The translations under genes were made by a program, and so were the position numbers. DNA of 64,000 nt from Peronospora farinosa (lineage: Eukaryota > Oomycota > Peronosporomycetes > Peronosporales > Peronosporaceae): positions 310,001-374,000 of the forward strand of contig CANTFK010000072.1 in assembly GCA_947646735.1 (NCBI GenBank), read 5' to 3'. The notes beneath the pieces are model-generated. The model did no database searches. It saw only the letters and a program-made list of their open reading frames with translations, and had not been told where the DNA came from. Below, piece after piece: positions 33,835 through 43,818 of this stretch (position 1 is the stretch's first letter; every line of letters begins with the position of its first letter).

Positions 33835-36800
33835 ATGAACATCATTATTGAAAAAATGACGCGGCTGTTCCTAGGGCTGGTGTTCGTGCTCTTACTTACG
33901 CGTTATTCGTGGACTGTGGTGCTAGTAGTACGTCTAATATGGTGGATAATGACACGGTTATTGGAGATTCTTTTTCTTCTTATAGGAAGTGGCAGCTTTT
34001 GGTGGATCCTACGCTCGTATCAATTGCAGAAAGAGCAGGAATTACTGGACCAGGCGCTCGTAAAGGTTAATTTCTACCGTAAATACCGTCATTATACCGG
34101 TACGAATGACGGTACCACGGCCACAATCAGGAACCGACTGCCCATTGTAGCACATTTACGTACTTTTTGGAGTCTACCACCTGAACTTTGCAATGAGATT
34201 ACGGCACTGGTGGAACTCATTGTCAAGGACTACGTCAGTTTTTGGTTTCAAGCTATTTCTCCCAATGAGGACTTTCCGAATGACGTCAAGTTTTTGCTGG
34301 CCGATTTGTTGGGTGCTATAGCGTCACGAGTACTTGAGATTGACCCGTCTCAAGCAGTAACAATTGTTGCAAAGAGTTTGGAGCTTCTGCGACTGCATTT
34401 GGGATGGTTTCGAGAAGCTTATGCACAATTGGCGGACGATTATCCGGCCGTCTTTGAAGGTGATGAAATGAACTCAAACTTGCTCAAGCGACAGGAATAC
34501 GTTGCGGCGTTCGTACAGAGATCACCATTTGTTCATCCGGGATGCGTGAAAACGAAGGCTTCAGCTTTTTCACCCATGCCTGGTGGGAACAGTATGGGCA
34601 AGGAGAATGCGGGAGAAAATGCAGAAGCCGCTTATCTGCGTCATGTAGCGACGCAACTGCTGACTCAGTTGAAACCTCAGCTGGGTCAGCACCACGACAC
34701 CAACATGTTTGTGTCTGTTGCCATGAATTTGCTGCGTGAAATAGTCGGCTTCAAGATCCTCAAGCCATTGTCGGAGTATGCGCAACCGCGGTACGCAAAC
34801 GAGATTGTCTTGTCCTGCCTCCAAGCGTTTGCTAATGAGAAAGATGTGGTTGGACCTACGTCGCCAAGCATGTCCTCTTCTAGTAACGTTGCTGGAATGG
34901 TGCCATCTTTGACGTTGAAGAAAATACGGTCGACATCCAGCATCCTGTACAAGGCTAGCAGGCGCAGCGGAGAACAGGCAGAAGCAGCTTTTCAGGCAGT
35001 CGTCGAGGCTGTGGCGAGTGCAGCGTCCTCGGCTGCAGCTGGTGCCGCAGAGACTGTATCAGAAGGGGACGACTGGACTGATTCAGGGAGTACTATTTTT
35101 GCGTTTGGCAGTGCTGTATTTGCTGCTAACTCTGGCGGTTTTACTGGCGAAAGAAAAGCGATGTCGGCAATCTTTGCAATGGACGACCGCCTTAAGGTTG
35201 CTAAGGCGGCAAAAATGATGGATCCCCGTGGGTTGATTTCGGGTGGGCTACTGTCGCACAAGATGGCCGGCGACAATAGTCGTATTACTGCTCACATGGA
35301 TGATCTGAAGAATGCTAAGGCCAATCTCGGCTCGAGCTTGAACTCGTCTATTGGCAAAGTCAAAAGGCGCTTTCGTACCCTAAGTAACTATCAAATGGAC
35401 CCCATGTCGTCCACCTCTCCTCTCGGCACGGGTACAGGTGCAGCAGCTCGAATGATTCGCAAGCCAGGACAGCTATTACAAAAGGCTTGGAAACGAGGTG
35501 AGTCCGGTGCTAGCTCACCGAGCTCTTCGTATGATGATGGTGCAATAACACCCACGGACCGAATCCGAGGTGGTAAAAGTGCTCATGTCATGAGCTCGCT
35601 GAACTCTCTTGTAAGCCCGCCGCCTGACGATGAGGAGGAAACGACTTCACCGACGGAGAGGGGAACTATGACGATGGCGATGGTGCGGGATCGTGTCGTT
35701 CGTCATGTGGCAAAGGCCGTGGCGGACTACACAAAGATGTACTACGAGTGTCCTGAAATGCACAGTTCAGTCCGGTCACGTGAGCTATACGATCTTCTTT
35801 CAGCAATGGAAAATGTTTTTATGCTAGGCTTTCGCAACCATGATTCAGAAGACGAAGGTGACCACACAGTACTGTCAACTCCCCCACCATCTCCAAATGT
35901 TCGGCGGCGCTTTTCAGTAGCATCGGCGAGCGATGAGTTGACGTCTTGTCGCGACAGCATCGATACGGACAGATGTCCGAGCTACTTGGATATAGATGTG
36001 AACGACAACCAGTATTACTGGGAATATCTTGTGCAAGAAAGACCTGGCGCGAAATTGTTCAACGCGCACTCGAGATTCGTGGCATCCCAGTGCCCACCTT
36101 GTAGCCCGAGCGAATCATTTGTTTCGACGCGTGGAGCTCAATGGGTATTAGCTGCTCTAGTAAAGGGGTCCCTGGGGACTTTCTGTGCTGAGTTATATGC
36201 ACACAGCGATGTCACGGAGTTATATTACGAAAGCTATGCGCTTTTGCTTGACACGACGCTCGCAGACTCTGTGCTGGGAGCATTGTCTCAGCTTGATGAT
36301 CTGAAAGTAAGTCTTGATGTACCTATCTTCAGTTTCCAGAGCGACATGGACAAAGAGCTCGGTGTTTCACCTTCTAACGAATGGCGGTTTCAAGACGTGG
36401 CCTCTTTGAGTGCCCCCGTTAGTGTACTGGAACGAGTATGGGAGATTGAGCACTACGTTCCTATAAACGGATGGGTAAAAGCGACAGACCAACGATATCA
36501 GGAACTCCCATCGTCAGAATGGATTTGGGAAGACGACTGGGCACTCGAAAATGCAGCAAAAGACCTCGGAGAATCATTGGACAGCGAGGCAATGGATTCC
36601 ACGTGGGAGTATGCTAAAACATATGAGGATAAGTTCCATGAGAAGAGAAGGAAGTCTGATTCTGTACGGCGGCGAAGATGGGTACGCCGACGATGCCAGC
36701 TACCACCGGTTTTGGTTCTACCATCATCGCCGGTTTCCCCTAGCGATTTTGATGTTTCCTCTTCGTCGGCATCTTCAGCTATTCCTAAGAGTGCCGGCAG

Positions 36801-38745
36801 GGCAAGTAAGCTAAAACAGCGCTTTGACGCATTGACTCGTGAAAAGAAGAACGACAAAGGAACAGCGGCAAATAAGTCATTGCCGAAAAGTGGATCGAAG
36901 AAACATGATAAAGAGATGCCAGAGGGTCCGATAAGTGATTTAACGCTGGGACTGATCGACTCAGACAGCTTTCAGCAAACGTCGACAAAAACATCGGCAT
37001 TCATGAAAGCCCGCGCGTCCATCCCTTCGATACGGCGTGGAATGTCCTGCATGAGCATTAAGTCACCCTCCTTTGATTCCCGATCACTATCTGCGGAAGC
37101 TTGCACGGACGATGACCGTGGGGCTTTGTATGACATCGACGATAACGACGACGAAAATTTGTGCTCCCGCTGCCTCAATGCTCTCTCGTCATCCAACTTG
37201 GGTGTGGGAACCTGCCATAGCTGCCACCAACGCATGTGCAGTTCGTGCTTGAATTTTTATGCGTTCATGGCGTATCCTCCTCCCCGCGAAACTTCCAAAA
37301 AAGCACGAGTTTGTGAAAACTGCTACGACCGTCTGGTGAGCAAGTACAAGCTGCGTGTAGAAGCCCATTTAGGCAACTACTTGATCAAGGAGCGTGAAAT
37401 ACCCGATATTTCCAACTCGAGCGCTTCTTCTACGAATACTGCCACCAGTACTTCCCACCACTCAGTTTCGTCTACAAGTAATGGTAGCAATCCAGGCGTT
37501 GGCGATTCAGCAGCAGCAAGACAGACATCTAGCCTTCAGAGCCCGACTGTTAGTCGTACCGACAGCAACAGGTTTAAGATCACCGTTAAAGTGAAGGACA
37601 ACAGCGCGGACGCTTGGAGTGTCACCAAGACCTACCACGATTTTGAGGAGCTGGAGAAGCAGTTGACTGACAGGCTGAAGAAACAAAAGAAGAAGTGTGG
37701 AAAAGGGTGTCATTTGAGGGGTGTCGATTACACGGAGCTGACTTCCATCAAGTTGTCTCTGAAGACGGTAGCGGCAACAAGTTTAACCTACGAGAAGCAA
37801 TTGCATATTCTCGAGCAGTTCTTGCAGCAACTGCTGGCATGCGATACGTTGTGTCAAAGCTCGGTCGTGCAGAAGTTCCTCCTGCTTGCGAACGCATCCG
37901 GTACGTCCCCGGCGACCGTCAACTCTTCGATGTCCGGATGGGAGGCTGGCGAGGACCCAACTTCTCCGTCTGCTACTGGGGGTGGCGCTTTGAGCAACGA
38001 AGCTGAAAGCAATGGTCCTAGAATAAACAGTGCTGAAGGCGTGCTTTTCGAGAATGGCAAGTGGCGAATAGGGCGTTGGGTCGCGCCGGATGCAAACTCG
38101 AAGGAGACGAAGATGCGTGTTTTGCAAAAGATCGAAGTGAGCCTCTTTGCTGTGTTAGGTGAGGTGTTTGAGTTTGACGGCATCGGCATGGTGCGTCGTC
38201 AGATATTTTCCATGACTCGGTCATTCATCAAGGCGTTCCTTAGTGCGTCACACTTCCGAATGCTCGAGCAGCAGTTTCTGTCTTTTACGGACCCGAAGAA
38301 GCTTTCAGGCTGGATAGGTGACTTGCAAGTGTACCTTTTCTCAGACTTAAGTGATGCCAAGGTGGCTCCACCTCCTGCTCCCGATATGCAGGTTTTACGT
38401 AAAAACTGCTTCGAAGCTATCCTCGCCAGCTTTCCGTCCAAAGCGCTTTCGCTCTTTGGCGACACCGCGTGCGAGAACGCGGCGCTCAAGTTGCACGAAT
38501 TCTTGCAGCACGAAGTGTTTATAAAGAACCTGCTCTTCAGTATCGCAGATGAGCTGCTTCTGCATCTGTTCCCGGACTCGACCTCCTTTCAAGGGCAACA
38601 AGGCACCAGAAGAACTAGTGACGCCGTTGCTGCATCGATAGACAATGACACTTCTGACGTGGTCATGTCACCAACGTCTCCACTTCCAGCACCACTTTTA
38701 CCACAAGCTTCTAAGCGAAGAAGATCATCAGCTCAAAGTAAGTGA
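33835..38745 (+). CDS. PXA-FYVE-like-PX-Nexin_C sorting nexin (SNX13/14/25-like)
   Basis: This encodes 1636 residues in one open frame. The N-terminus has two hydrophobic segments (about 10-58), then a PXA domain (about 110-290; LPPELCNEITALVELIVKDY). A long Ser-rich, presumably disordered centre follows. A Cys-rich zinc-binding domain at about 1108-1168 has paired Cys as in FYVE fingers (CSRC, CHSC, CSSC, CENC). A PX domain follows at about 1245-1348 (NRFKITVKVKDNSADAWSV, then RLKKQKKKCGKG), and a Nexin_C region at about 1400-1575. Known: animal PXA-PX nexins sit in the ER or endosomal membrane and act in lipid transfer and contact sites. The RGS domain of animal members was not seen, while the zinc finger is extra. 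Exact start uncertain. Confidence 0.85.
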   Translation: MNIIIEKMTRLFLGLVFVLLLTRYSWTVVLVVRLIWWIMTRLLEILFLLIGSGSFWWILRSYQLQKEQELLDQALVKVNFYRKYRHYTGTNDGTTATIRNRLPIVAHLRTFWSLPPELCNEITALVELIVKDYVSFWFQAISPNEDFPNDVKFLLADLLGAIASRVLEIDPSQAVTIVAKSLELLRLHLGWFREAYAQLADDYPAVFEGDEMNSNLLKRQEYVAAFVQRSPFVHPGCVKTKASAFSPMPGGNSMGKENAGENAEAAYLRHVATQLLTQLKPQLGQHHDTNMFVSVAMNLLREIVGFKILKPLSEYAQPRYANEIVLSCLQAFANEKDVVGPTSPSMSSSSNVAGMVPSLTLKKIRSTSSILYKASRRSGEQAEAAFQAVVEAVASAASSAAAGAAETVSEGDDWTDSGSTIFAFGSAVFAANSGGFTGERKAMSAIFAMDDRLKVAKAAKMMDPRGLISGGLLSHKMAGDNSRITAHMDDLKNAKANLGSSLNSSIGKVKRRFRTLSNYQMDPMSSTSPLGTGTGAAARMIRKPGQLLQKAWKRGESGASSPSSSYDDGAITPTDRIRGGKSAHVMSSLNSLVSPPPDDEEETTSPTERGTMTMAMVRDRVVRHVAKAVADYTKMYYECPEMHSSVRSRELYDLLSAMENVFMLGFRNHDSEDEGDHTVLSTPPPSPNVRRRFSVASASDELTSCRDSIDTDRCPSYLDIDVNDNQYYWEYLVQERPGAKLFNAHSRFVASQCPPCSPSESFVSTRGAQWVLAALVKGSLGTFCAELYAHSDVTELYYESYALLLDTTLADSVLGALSQLDDLKVSLDVPIFSFQSDMDKELGVSPSNEWRFQDVASLSAPVSVLERVWEIEHYVPINGWVKATDQRYQELPSSEWIWEDDWALENAAKDLGESLDSEAMDSTWEYAKTYEDKFHEKRRKSDSVRRRRWVRRRCQLPPVLVLPSSPVSPSDFDVSSSSASSAIPKSAGRASKLKQRFDALTREKKNDKGTAANKSLPKSGSKKHDKEMPEGPISDLTLGLIDSDSFQQTSTKTSAFMKARASIPSIRRGMSCMSIKSPSFDSRSLSAEACTDDDRGALYDIDDNDDENLCSRCLNALSSSNLGVGTCHSCHQRMCSSCLNFYAFMAYPPPRETSKKARVCENCYDRLVSKYKLRVEAHLGNYLIKEREIPDISNSSASSTNTATSTSHHSVSSTSNGSNPGVGDSAAARQTSSLQSPTVSRTDSNRFKITVKVKDNSADAWSVTKTYHDFEELEKQLTDRLKKQKKKCGKGCHLRGVDYTELTSIKLSLKTVAATSLTYEKQLHILEQFLQQLLACDTLCQSSVVQKFLLLANASGTSPATVNSSMSGWEAGEDPTSPSATGGGALSNEAESNGPRINSAEGVLFENGKWRIGRWVAPDANSKETKMRVLQKIEVSLFAVLGEVFEFDGIGMVRRQIFSMTRSFIKAFLSASHFRMLEQQFLSFTDPKKLSGWIGDLQVYLFSDLSDAKVAPPPAPDMQVLRKNCFEAILASFPSKALSLFGDTACENAALKLHEFLQHEVFIKNLLFSIADELLLHLFPDSTSFQGQQGTRRTSDAVAASIDNDTSDVVMSPTSPLPAPLLPQASKRRRSSAQSK

Positions 38746-38773
38746 ATTCAAAGATCAAAACATGGCTACAACT

Positions 38774-39296
38774 CTACGAGTGGGAGACGACGACGGCGGC
38801 AGCCGTGGGACGTTTCAACTTGCTACTGCCTTCTTCTTGATCTTTAATCGATCGTTCCAGTGCTGCCAATTTCTGTGCCACGCGACTTTTCTTCTTCGTA
38901 CGTGCTTGCTGATTAATCTCCTTGAGTCGATCTTTGCCATGAGCTTTCACATCAGTCAGAGCCAATTGCGTACCCGCTTGTAGTACACGACTGGCCATAA
39001 TATTCTCCAGATTCTGATTAATAAAGCCCGTAACGGCTTTACTGCCGTGGTTTTTCATGCCACTACATCCACGTCGAATCTCCGTCGTGGGGTCTGTTAA
39101 AACAATTAAAAAAACATATTAAATCGATTTTACATCACGGTTTAAACTGTTTAAACAATAACCACGTACTTCCTTTCTTGGTAAACTTAGCAGCAGATTT
39201 CTTATGGGAATAGCTCACTACTTTCTTTGAAGGCTTTGATCCACTATTCTTGACGCTCTTCGTGCCTTTCTTCAAGTACCCACTGCCTTGTGCCAT
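38774..39296 (-). CDS. Small basic protein, possibly DUF2462/L10K-like (nucleolar)
   Basis: There are two exons, 39296-39170 and 39093-38774, joined in phase 1 over a 76-bp intron (GTACGT...CAG), giving 148 residues. The N-terminal exon (MAQGSGYLKKGTKS...) is very rich in Lys and Ser. The second exon contains a helical core (VTGFINQNLENIMASRVLQ) and a coiled, basic tail. The MAQG start, Lys-rich head and INQNLE core resemble the small UPF0390/DUF2462 proteins found in nucleoli, but this is a family-level guess. The gene is convergent with the sorting nexin, with only 28 bp between the stops, so the 3' untranslated regions probably overlap. Confidence 0.7.
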
Positions 39297-39729
39297 TATG
39301 TTTGATTGGACTCGGAAAAATGGATTTTGACATTATGGTGGTGTCTTAATTAAGGGTGGATTTCTTCTTTTTCATAAAAATATCGGAATTAAGTACTTTT
39401 ATACGATTGCGACTCTTTAAACGGAACGCACTTAGTATAATTTTACCATATCTCGGTAAAATTGTAAGAATGCAACAAATAGCGTTAGAAAATGAGAAAA
39501 GATGCCTATCGGATACTATTCGACCAGCAAAACATCAGAACTTTTGAGCGTTGTACATTAGGTCGTTCCCTTCTTTTTTCTCTCTCTCTCTCTCTCTCTT
39601 CTTTGCAATCTATCGTCGTCACGTCATAAACCTATTTACCAATTGATGTACTTTGATCAATATCCCATTTGCATGTTCGAGTGCACTTTGCATTCGAGTT
39701 CGTAGAACGCACCACTTGTAGAAAAAAGC
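39297..39729. other. Divergent intergenic region with TC tract
   Basis: These 433 bp lie between divergently transcribed genes. A TC microsatellite is at about 39578-39600, near the start of the plus-strand gene, and the rest is AT-rich. It should hold both promoters. Confidence 0.5.
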
Positions 39730-41244
39730 ATGAAGGTCTTGTCAACTTTTGTATTGTCGGCCGTTTTGGCCATGGCCGTCCGTGCTCAGACGTCCGATTC
39801 CAGCACCACGAGCCCTGTCACTTTGGACTCATCAATTATGACATTGGGCTCAACCTTGACGATACCGACGTCTAGCACGATGACTGCAATGCGGACGAGT
39901 TCTTCCACTAGTAATTTTATGAGCTCCTTAACCGTTGACTCGTCCTCATCGTCGGGGTCGTATCACATGACACCCGTGCATGTAGTGCAAGCCCGTGTGC
40001 AAAGTGATATGCCCGTATGGAACGACAAACTCGAACGGTTTGTGTCGTCGCACTATGACAAACCCGATGAGGCGTACGTGGCTCTTATGGATACAGTGAA
40101 TACAGCATCAGTTGAGGGGGCACTCATGTACGTACAGGCAGAAGGTATCAACTACGCTACACGTTCGACTGAAGATCGATGTGCACGTAAGAACGAGATG
40201 GCCTACATTGTCTTTTATGAGTTTGCCATTGCTCAGACAAACGAAACGTTGGCATTGTATCAGGACGTAGCAAGTCAGAATGAATATGGTAATATGCTCG
40301 CTCTCGATTCGGGGCGTTGTACACCCGATTCAACCACGTCTTCTGGCGGTGAAGTGTTCCCTGTAGCTTGCTACTACTTTAATGGTGACGAAGGCGAGCC
40401 GAACGTCGGTCCATTTGTCGGTGGCACGACAAAGGAGACGGATCCGCGTGCCCCGTATCCGAACAATGTCTGGTACTCGTTTCCTAATACGTGTCCGCTC
40501 AAGGAATGGAGTGACAAGACATCCGACTGTCGTGCCAGTACCCGAAAAGGGCTGTGTGATATTGGCGTCATGCCGGATGGGATCAGCTGTACGTATGCGT
40601 ACCGCGTGCTTGGCTTCCTCCCGATAGACGACTTGGTAGGTATCACGTCCATACCGAGCAATACAACGGGTAAGACATATGCAAACTTCTCGCAGTTTTG
40701 CGAAGATGGTGGCGTGGAATTTGAAGCTTTAGAGACTGGTGAGTGGAAAGAAAGCATTCCATTCTGGGAGAATCCGCAGGACGAAGAGGCCAATGCGGAA
40801 CGTGCTATGAAGCTTGTCGAGGCTTACTATAACCTCACGAACGGACTCATTGAGACATCGGGTCTGGACTCGAGCATCATCGAGCACATGCTACCTCTGC
40901 CCACTCCTGAGGAACTTGCGGCTGAGAACCCGCCGTGCTACCTTAACGTCCTAAAGTGCAATACGGAAGCTGGCTGCAAGCGCGAGCTGTTCGGCTCGAC
41001 GTGCACGGTCTGCAGCTCGGAGACAGAAGGATGTGAGGCTCCTCCCAGCGACTGGAAATTCCCCACTCTGGAGAAGGCTGTGGGTGAGAACGGCGGCACT
41101 GGAGATGCCTCGGCTGATAGCTCGTCGAAGCAAGACTCGACCGCGTCGGATAAGGGGGAAAAGAACTCGAGCGCTGCCATGAACGACATGTCGGCTGTGC
41201 TCATATCTTCAGTGCTGGCTCTGGCAACGGCCCTTTTCTTCTAG
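39730..41244 (+). CDS. Secreted, probably GPI-anchored Cys-rich protein, function unknown
   Basis: This encodes 504 residues. There is a clear signal peptide (MKVLSTFVLSAVLAMAVRA, then QTSDS). A Ser/Thr-rich stretch follows to about residue 80, likely O-glycosylated. The body has about 15 Cys, for example in RTED-like DRCARKNEMAY, NTCPLKEWSDKTSDCRAST and NPPCYLNVLKCNTEAGCK. A Ser-rich linker and the hydrophobic C-terminus (SAVLISSVLALATALFF) make a typical GPI-attachment signal. I recognise no enzyme motif. The architecture suggests a cell-wall or surface protein. Whether it is host-exposed cannot be seen. No RxLR, CRN or elicitin signature is present. Confidence 0.75.
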   Translation: MKVLSTFVLSAVLAMAVRAQTSDSSTTSPVTLDSSIMTLGSTLTIPTSSTMTAMRTSSSTSNFMSSLTVDSSSSSGSYHMTPVHVVQARVQSDMPVWNDKLERFVSSHYDKPDEAYVALMDTVNTASVEGALMYVQAEGINYATRSTEDRCARKNEMAYIVFYEFAIAQTNETLALYQDVASQNEYGNMLALDSGRCTPDSTTSSGGEVFPVACYYFNGDEGEPNVGPFVGGTTKETDPRAPYPNNVWYSFPNTCPLKEWSDKTSDCRASTRKGLCDIGVMPDGISCTYAYRVLGFLPIDDLVGITSIPSNTTGKTYANFSQFCEDGGVEFEALETGEWKESIPFWENPQDEEANAERAMKLVEAYYNLTNGLIETSGLDSSIIEHMLPLPTPEELAAENPPCYLNVLKCNTEAGCKRELFGSTCTVCSSETEGCEAPPSDWKFPTLEKAVGENGGTGDASADSSSKQDSTASDKGEKNSSAAMNDMSAVLISSVLALATALFF

Positions 41245-42008
41245 ATGCTTAGTAAAAATGCTGTTGCTTGCTGCTGCAATGTAGAACATGAGAATGAAGT
41301 GGTTGATTCTGTTGATTGTAGTAGGTGTTGCCATTCTTGTTAGCAAGGAAAACGTCTCGTACGACTGGCACAACGTATGAAACAGCTACGCACAACACTG
41401 TTGTTTGTGCACTCGCAAGCATATAAAGACTGGTGACATACAGGACATCTCGCTTTTGTGTGACGCTGACGAGTCTGCTCATTCGTCGTTATGTTACATT
41501 ATGAAATCCCAAGATGTCACGTGGCCACGCAACTGTAGAGATGCTTCATATACTTGTTTTCGAACGGCATCAAGGTACTTCTTGCGCTCTGTATGCTTAG
41601 CTAACGTTACAATCCGATAATAACATTATCAACTTGTTACTAAACTGTTCGTAAACAGTTGTACGTTTTCTTGCCAAATGGGTACTACTAGTGCATATAC
41701 ATTTTTTCGTCACTTTATTGGAACATTTATGTGCTTTCTTTTTACCTAGTCGCCGCTCATGAAAAAATTGCGCCTTCAATTGGCCGTAATCATGGTCTCT
41801 ATTTCATCCAATACCTGCTCGGCATTCATCACGTACCCACTTATCCCATGAGCAGCCACTTCAGCACTTAACAGCCGAGCCGCCGGTTTATTCTCCAAGA
41901 GCAGTCGCAAGCCGTGCTTGGTCGTTTTCAATCCAAGAAACATCAGTGCTGTTGTGTTGGATCTCTTCAGGTGCAGCACTATCTTCTATAGCTACAGGAA
42001 AAAAAGAA
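41245..42008. other. Intergenic, possible antisense exon
   Basis: No plus-strand gene is recognised. A minus frame at 41776-41979 (67 residues, ending HGISGYVMNAEQVLDEIETMITAN) has a protein-like composition. It could be the 3' exon of a gene overlapping the start of the lipid synthase, but no splice-joined upstream exon was found. Treat as unconfirmed. Confidence 0.3.
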
Positions 42009-43265
42009 ATGACGTCGTACCTGCCTTTTACACAGTCGAATATGTTTCGCACGAAACGAAAAATGTCGAGTCCTGTGGGCTCCTGGAGTCCATTGGACAA
42101 GCAATTGGACGTGTCATGGACAGAGATTGATGGGACGTCTGGCACCATTGGAGGAGGAAGTAGTCCTCGACATTGGTGCGATGCAGTCGACTACCGTGAA
42201 GTGGCAAGTTTTGTGCTCTTTGCACTTTTCATGGTGGCCGACGTAGGCCTTGGAGTAATGGTTTGGGTCAATTTCTTCAAATTTATTGTCGAGCCTGACC
42301 AGTATCGCTCACGTGCTACATGGGGAGGCATCTGGTTGCTCTTTACTGGCACTTTTTTCTACGTACGGCGCTTCGTGCGCCTTCGGGCGGACACGCACTT
42401 GCGTGGTATGATGGACCATGCCGAGATTTTTGTAGCCATGTCACTTGCTATGGTTTTTGCCGTCAATATTGCCTTCTACTTGCATGAGCCTACCATCACA
42501 CCTCTTAAAGATTTGGGCTTTATGCTCATTCCGGAGCAAGGTCTCCACTCCAAGTGGCGACCTGTGAGTGACATCCTCACGGCTGGTGTACCCGTTATGT
42601 TTTTGCTACAGACTTTTGCCATGACGCGCCCCAATCGTTGCCGTATCGTCTCTTCATTCTTCCGCGTCGCGACGATCTGCTACTTTCTACGCATGTTGAC
42701 AGTATCCGTGACGTCGCTCCCTGGTCCAGCGCCACACTGTCGCGCTGGCAGCCCGGACTACGATCCACCTACGTCTTGGATTGACATCGTCACGCGTGTT
42801 GGACCTATCTACGGCAATTATAATTCGTGTGGCGACCTGATTTTCTCGGGCCACATGGCGTACACAAACTTGGCCGTGTTGCTGTACTTGCGGACTCTGG
42901 ACCGCAACTTCACGAACCACACCATCTCGAAAATGCGCTGGGCGTGTGGCATGGCGTATCTCGTAATTTTGGCGGTGCTGTGCATTGCTGGACGCAAGCA
43001 CTACACGGTCGACGTCGTGCTGGGATTGCTCATTTCGACGATGGTGTTTTTCCACTTTGAGCATAGCTGGACGCCTCTATGCTGCCAGGTGCCACACGGG
43101 CTACTACCACTAGCCGACCAGCAGCTTATTCATGGCTTACAGTGGCGGAAACGCTTTAGTATGGATGTGACAGATGAGCTATTGAACGAGCTGAATGATG
43201 CTGCGGAAAATGAGGAGTCCCGACGATTGCTCAAGCCGAACGCGTCAATGTATAATCAAGTGTAA
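42009..43265 (+). CDS. Sphingomyelin / inositolphosphoryl-ceramide synthase-like (PAP2_C) membrane enzyme
   Basis: This encodes 418 residues from the ATG at 42009. About six hydrophobic segments are visible, starting with VASFVLFALFMVADVGLGVM near residue 65. The catalytic signatures of the sphingolipid synthase branch of the PAP2 family are present: CGDLIFSGH near 274 and HYTVDVVLG near 331, contributing the His-His-Asp triad. Known: these enzymes transfer a phospho-headgroup (choline, inositol or ethanolamine) from a glycerophospholipid to ceramide in Golgi or plasma membrane. The headgroup cannot be predicted. In oomycetes, ceramide phosphoethanolamine-type lipids are abundant, so that donor is plausible (inference). 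The C-terminus carries an acidic, Leu-rich tail (DVTDELLNELNDAAENEES). Confidence 0.82.
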   Translation: MTSYLPFTQSNMFRTKRKMSSPVGSWSPLDKQLDVSWTEIDGTSGTIGGGSSPRHWCDAVDYREVASFVLFALFMVADVGLGVMVWVNFFKFIVEPDQYRSRATWGGIWLLFTGTFFYVRRFVRLRADTHLRGMMDHAEIFVAMSLAMVFAVNIAFYLHEPTITPLKDLGFMLIPEQGLHSKWRPVSDILTAGVPVMFLLQTFAMTRPNRCRIVSSFFRVATICYFLRMLTVSVTSLPGPAPHCRAGSPDYDPPTSWIDIVTRVGPIYGNYNSCGDLIFSGHMAYTNLAVLLYLRTLDRNFTNHTISKMRWACGMAYLVILAVLCIAGRKHYTVDVVLGLLISTMVFFHFEHSWTPLCCQVPHGLLPLADQQLIHGLQWRKRFSMDVTDELLNELNDAAENEESRRLLKPNASMYNQV

Positions 43266-43818
43266 CTCATTTGCTGAGTAGCTCTCGTGCTGATGCCACT
43301 TGCTCGATGGTGTTTCCTCAAAAGTCAGGGCGAGATGGATCGAATGGTCTTGTGGATTGGCATTTGACTAGAGAACTACGATGCAAATTCATGCAAACAG
43401 TCGTGGATGAGATTTTCACATGGAAAAAAAAGTTCCGGATGTCCTCGTATCGATCCCAGCAGCAGCAATGACATTGAATTGTTGACTTGCAAAACATTCG
43501 ATCTAGACTTTTACAAGTAACGACAATCGCGGATCTCACTAGCGGCAAGAAACTCGAGCGCAGCAGAATAATGCACTCACTCTCATGAACGGACGACTCT
43601 AGAAAGCACTAAATATCAACTGTATTTTCATTAACCCCCATCGGCGTTTCTTTTTACCCAATCACAAGTCCGTAATGATGTTGTCAGCTTTTTCATTGGT
43701 CATTTTTTTCGAGTTACATGATCACGTCGTAGTTCACTCGCCTATACAAAACCCAAAGCATTAAGCAAGCAAAAGCACCTCACCACTAGCTCGTGCATTA
43801 CCCGCTCTGCATCGTCTT
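43266..43818. other. Intergenic, no gene recognised
   Basis: These 553 bp lie between two same-strand genes. I see no domain, RNA or repeat. It should include the 3' region of the lipid synthase and the promoter of the next gene. Confidence 0.5.

Noticed and set aside
41776..41979. 67-residue minus frame as an independent gene
   Set aside because: Composition is plausible, but no upstream exon or family was found and it partly opposes the 5' region of the lipid synthase gene.
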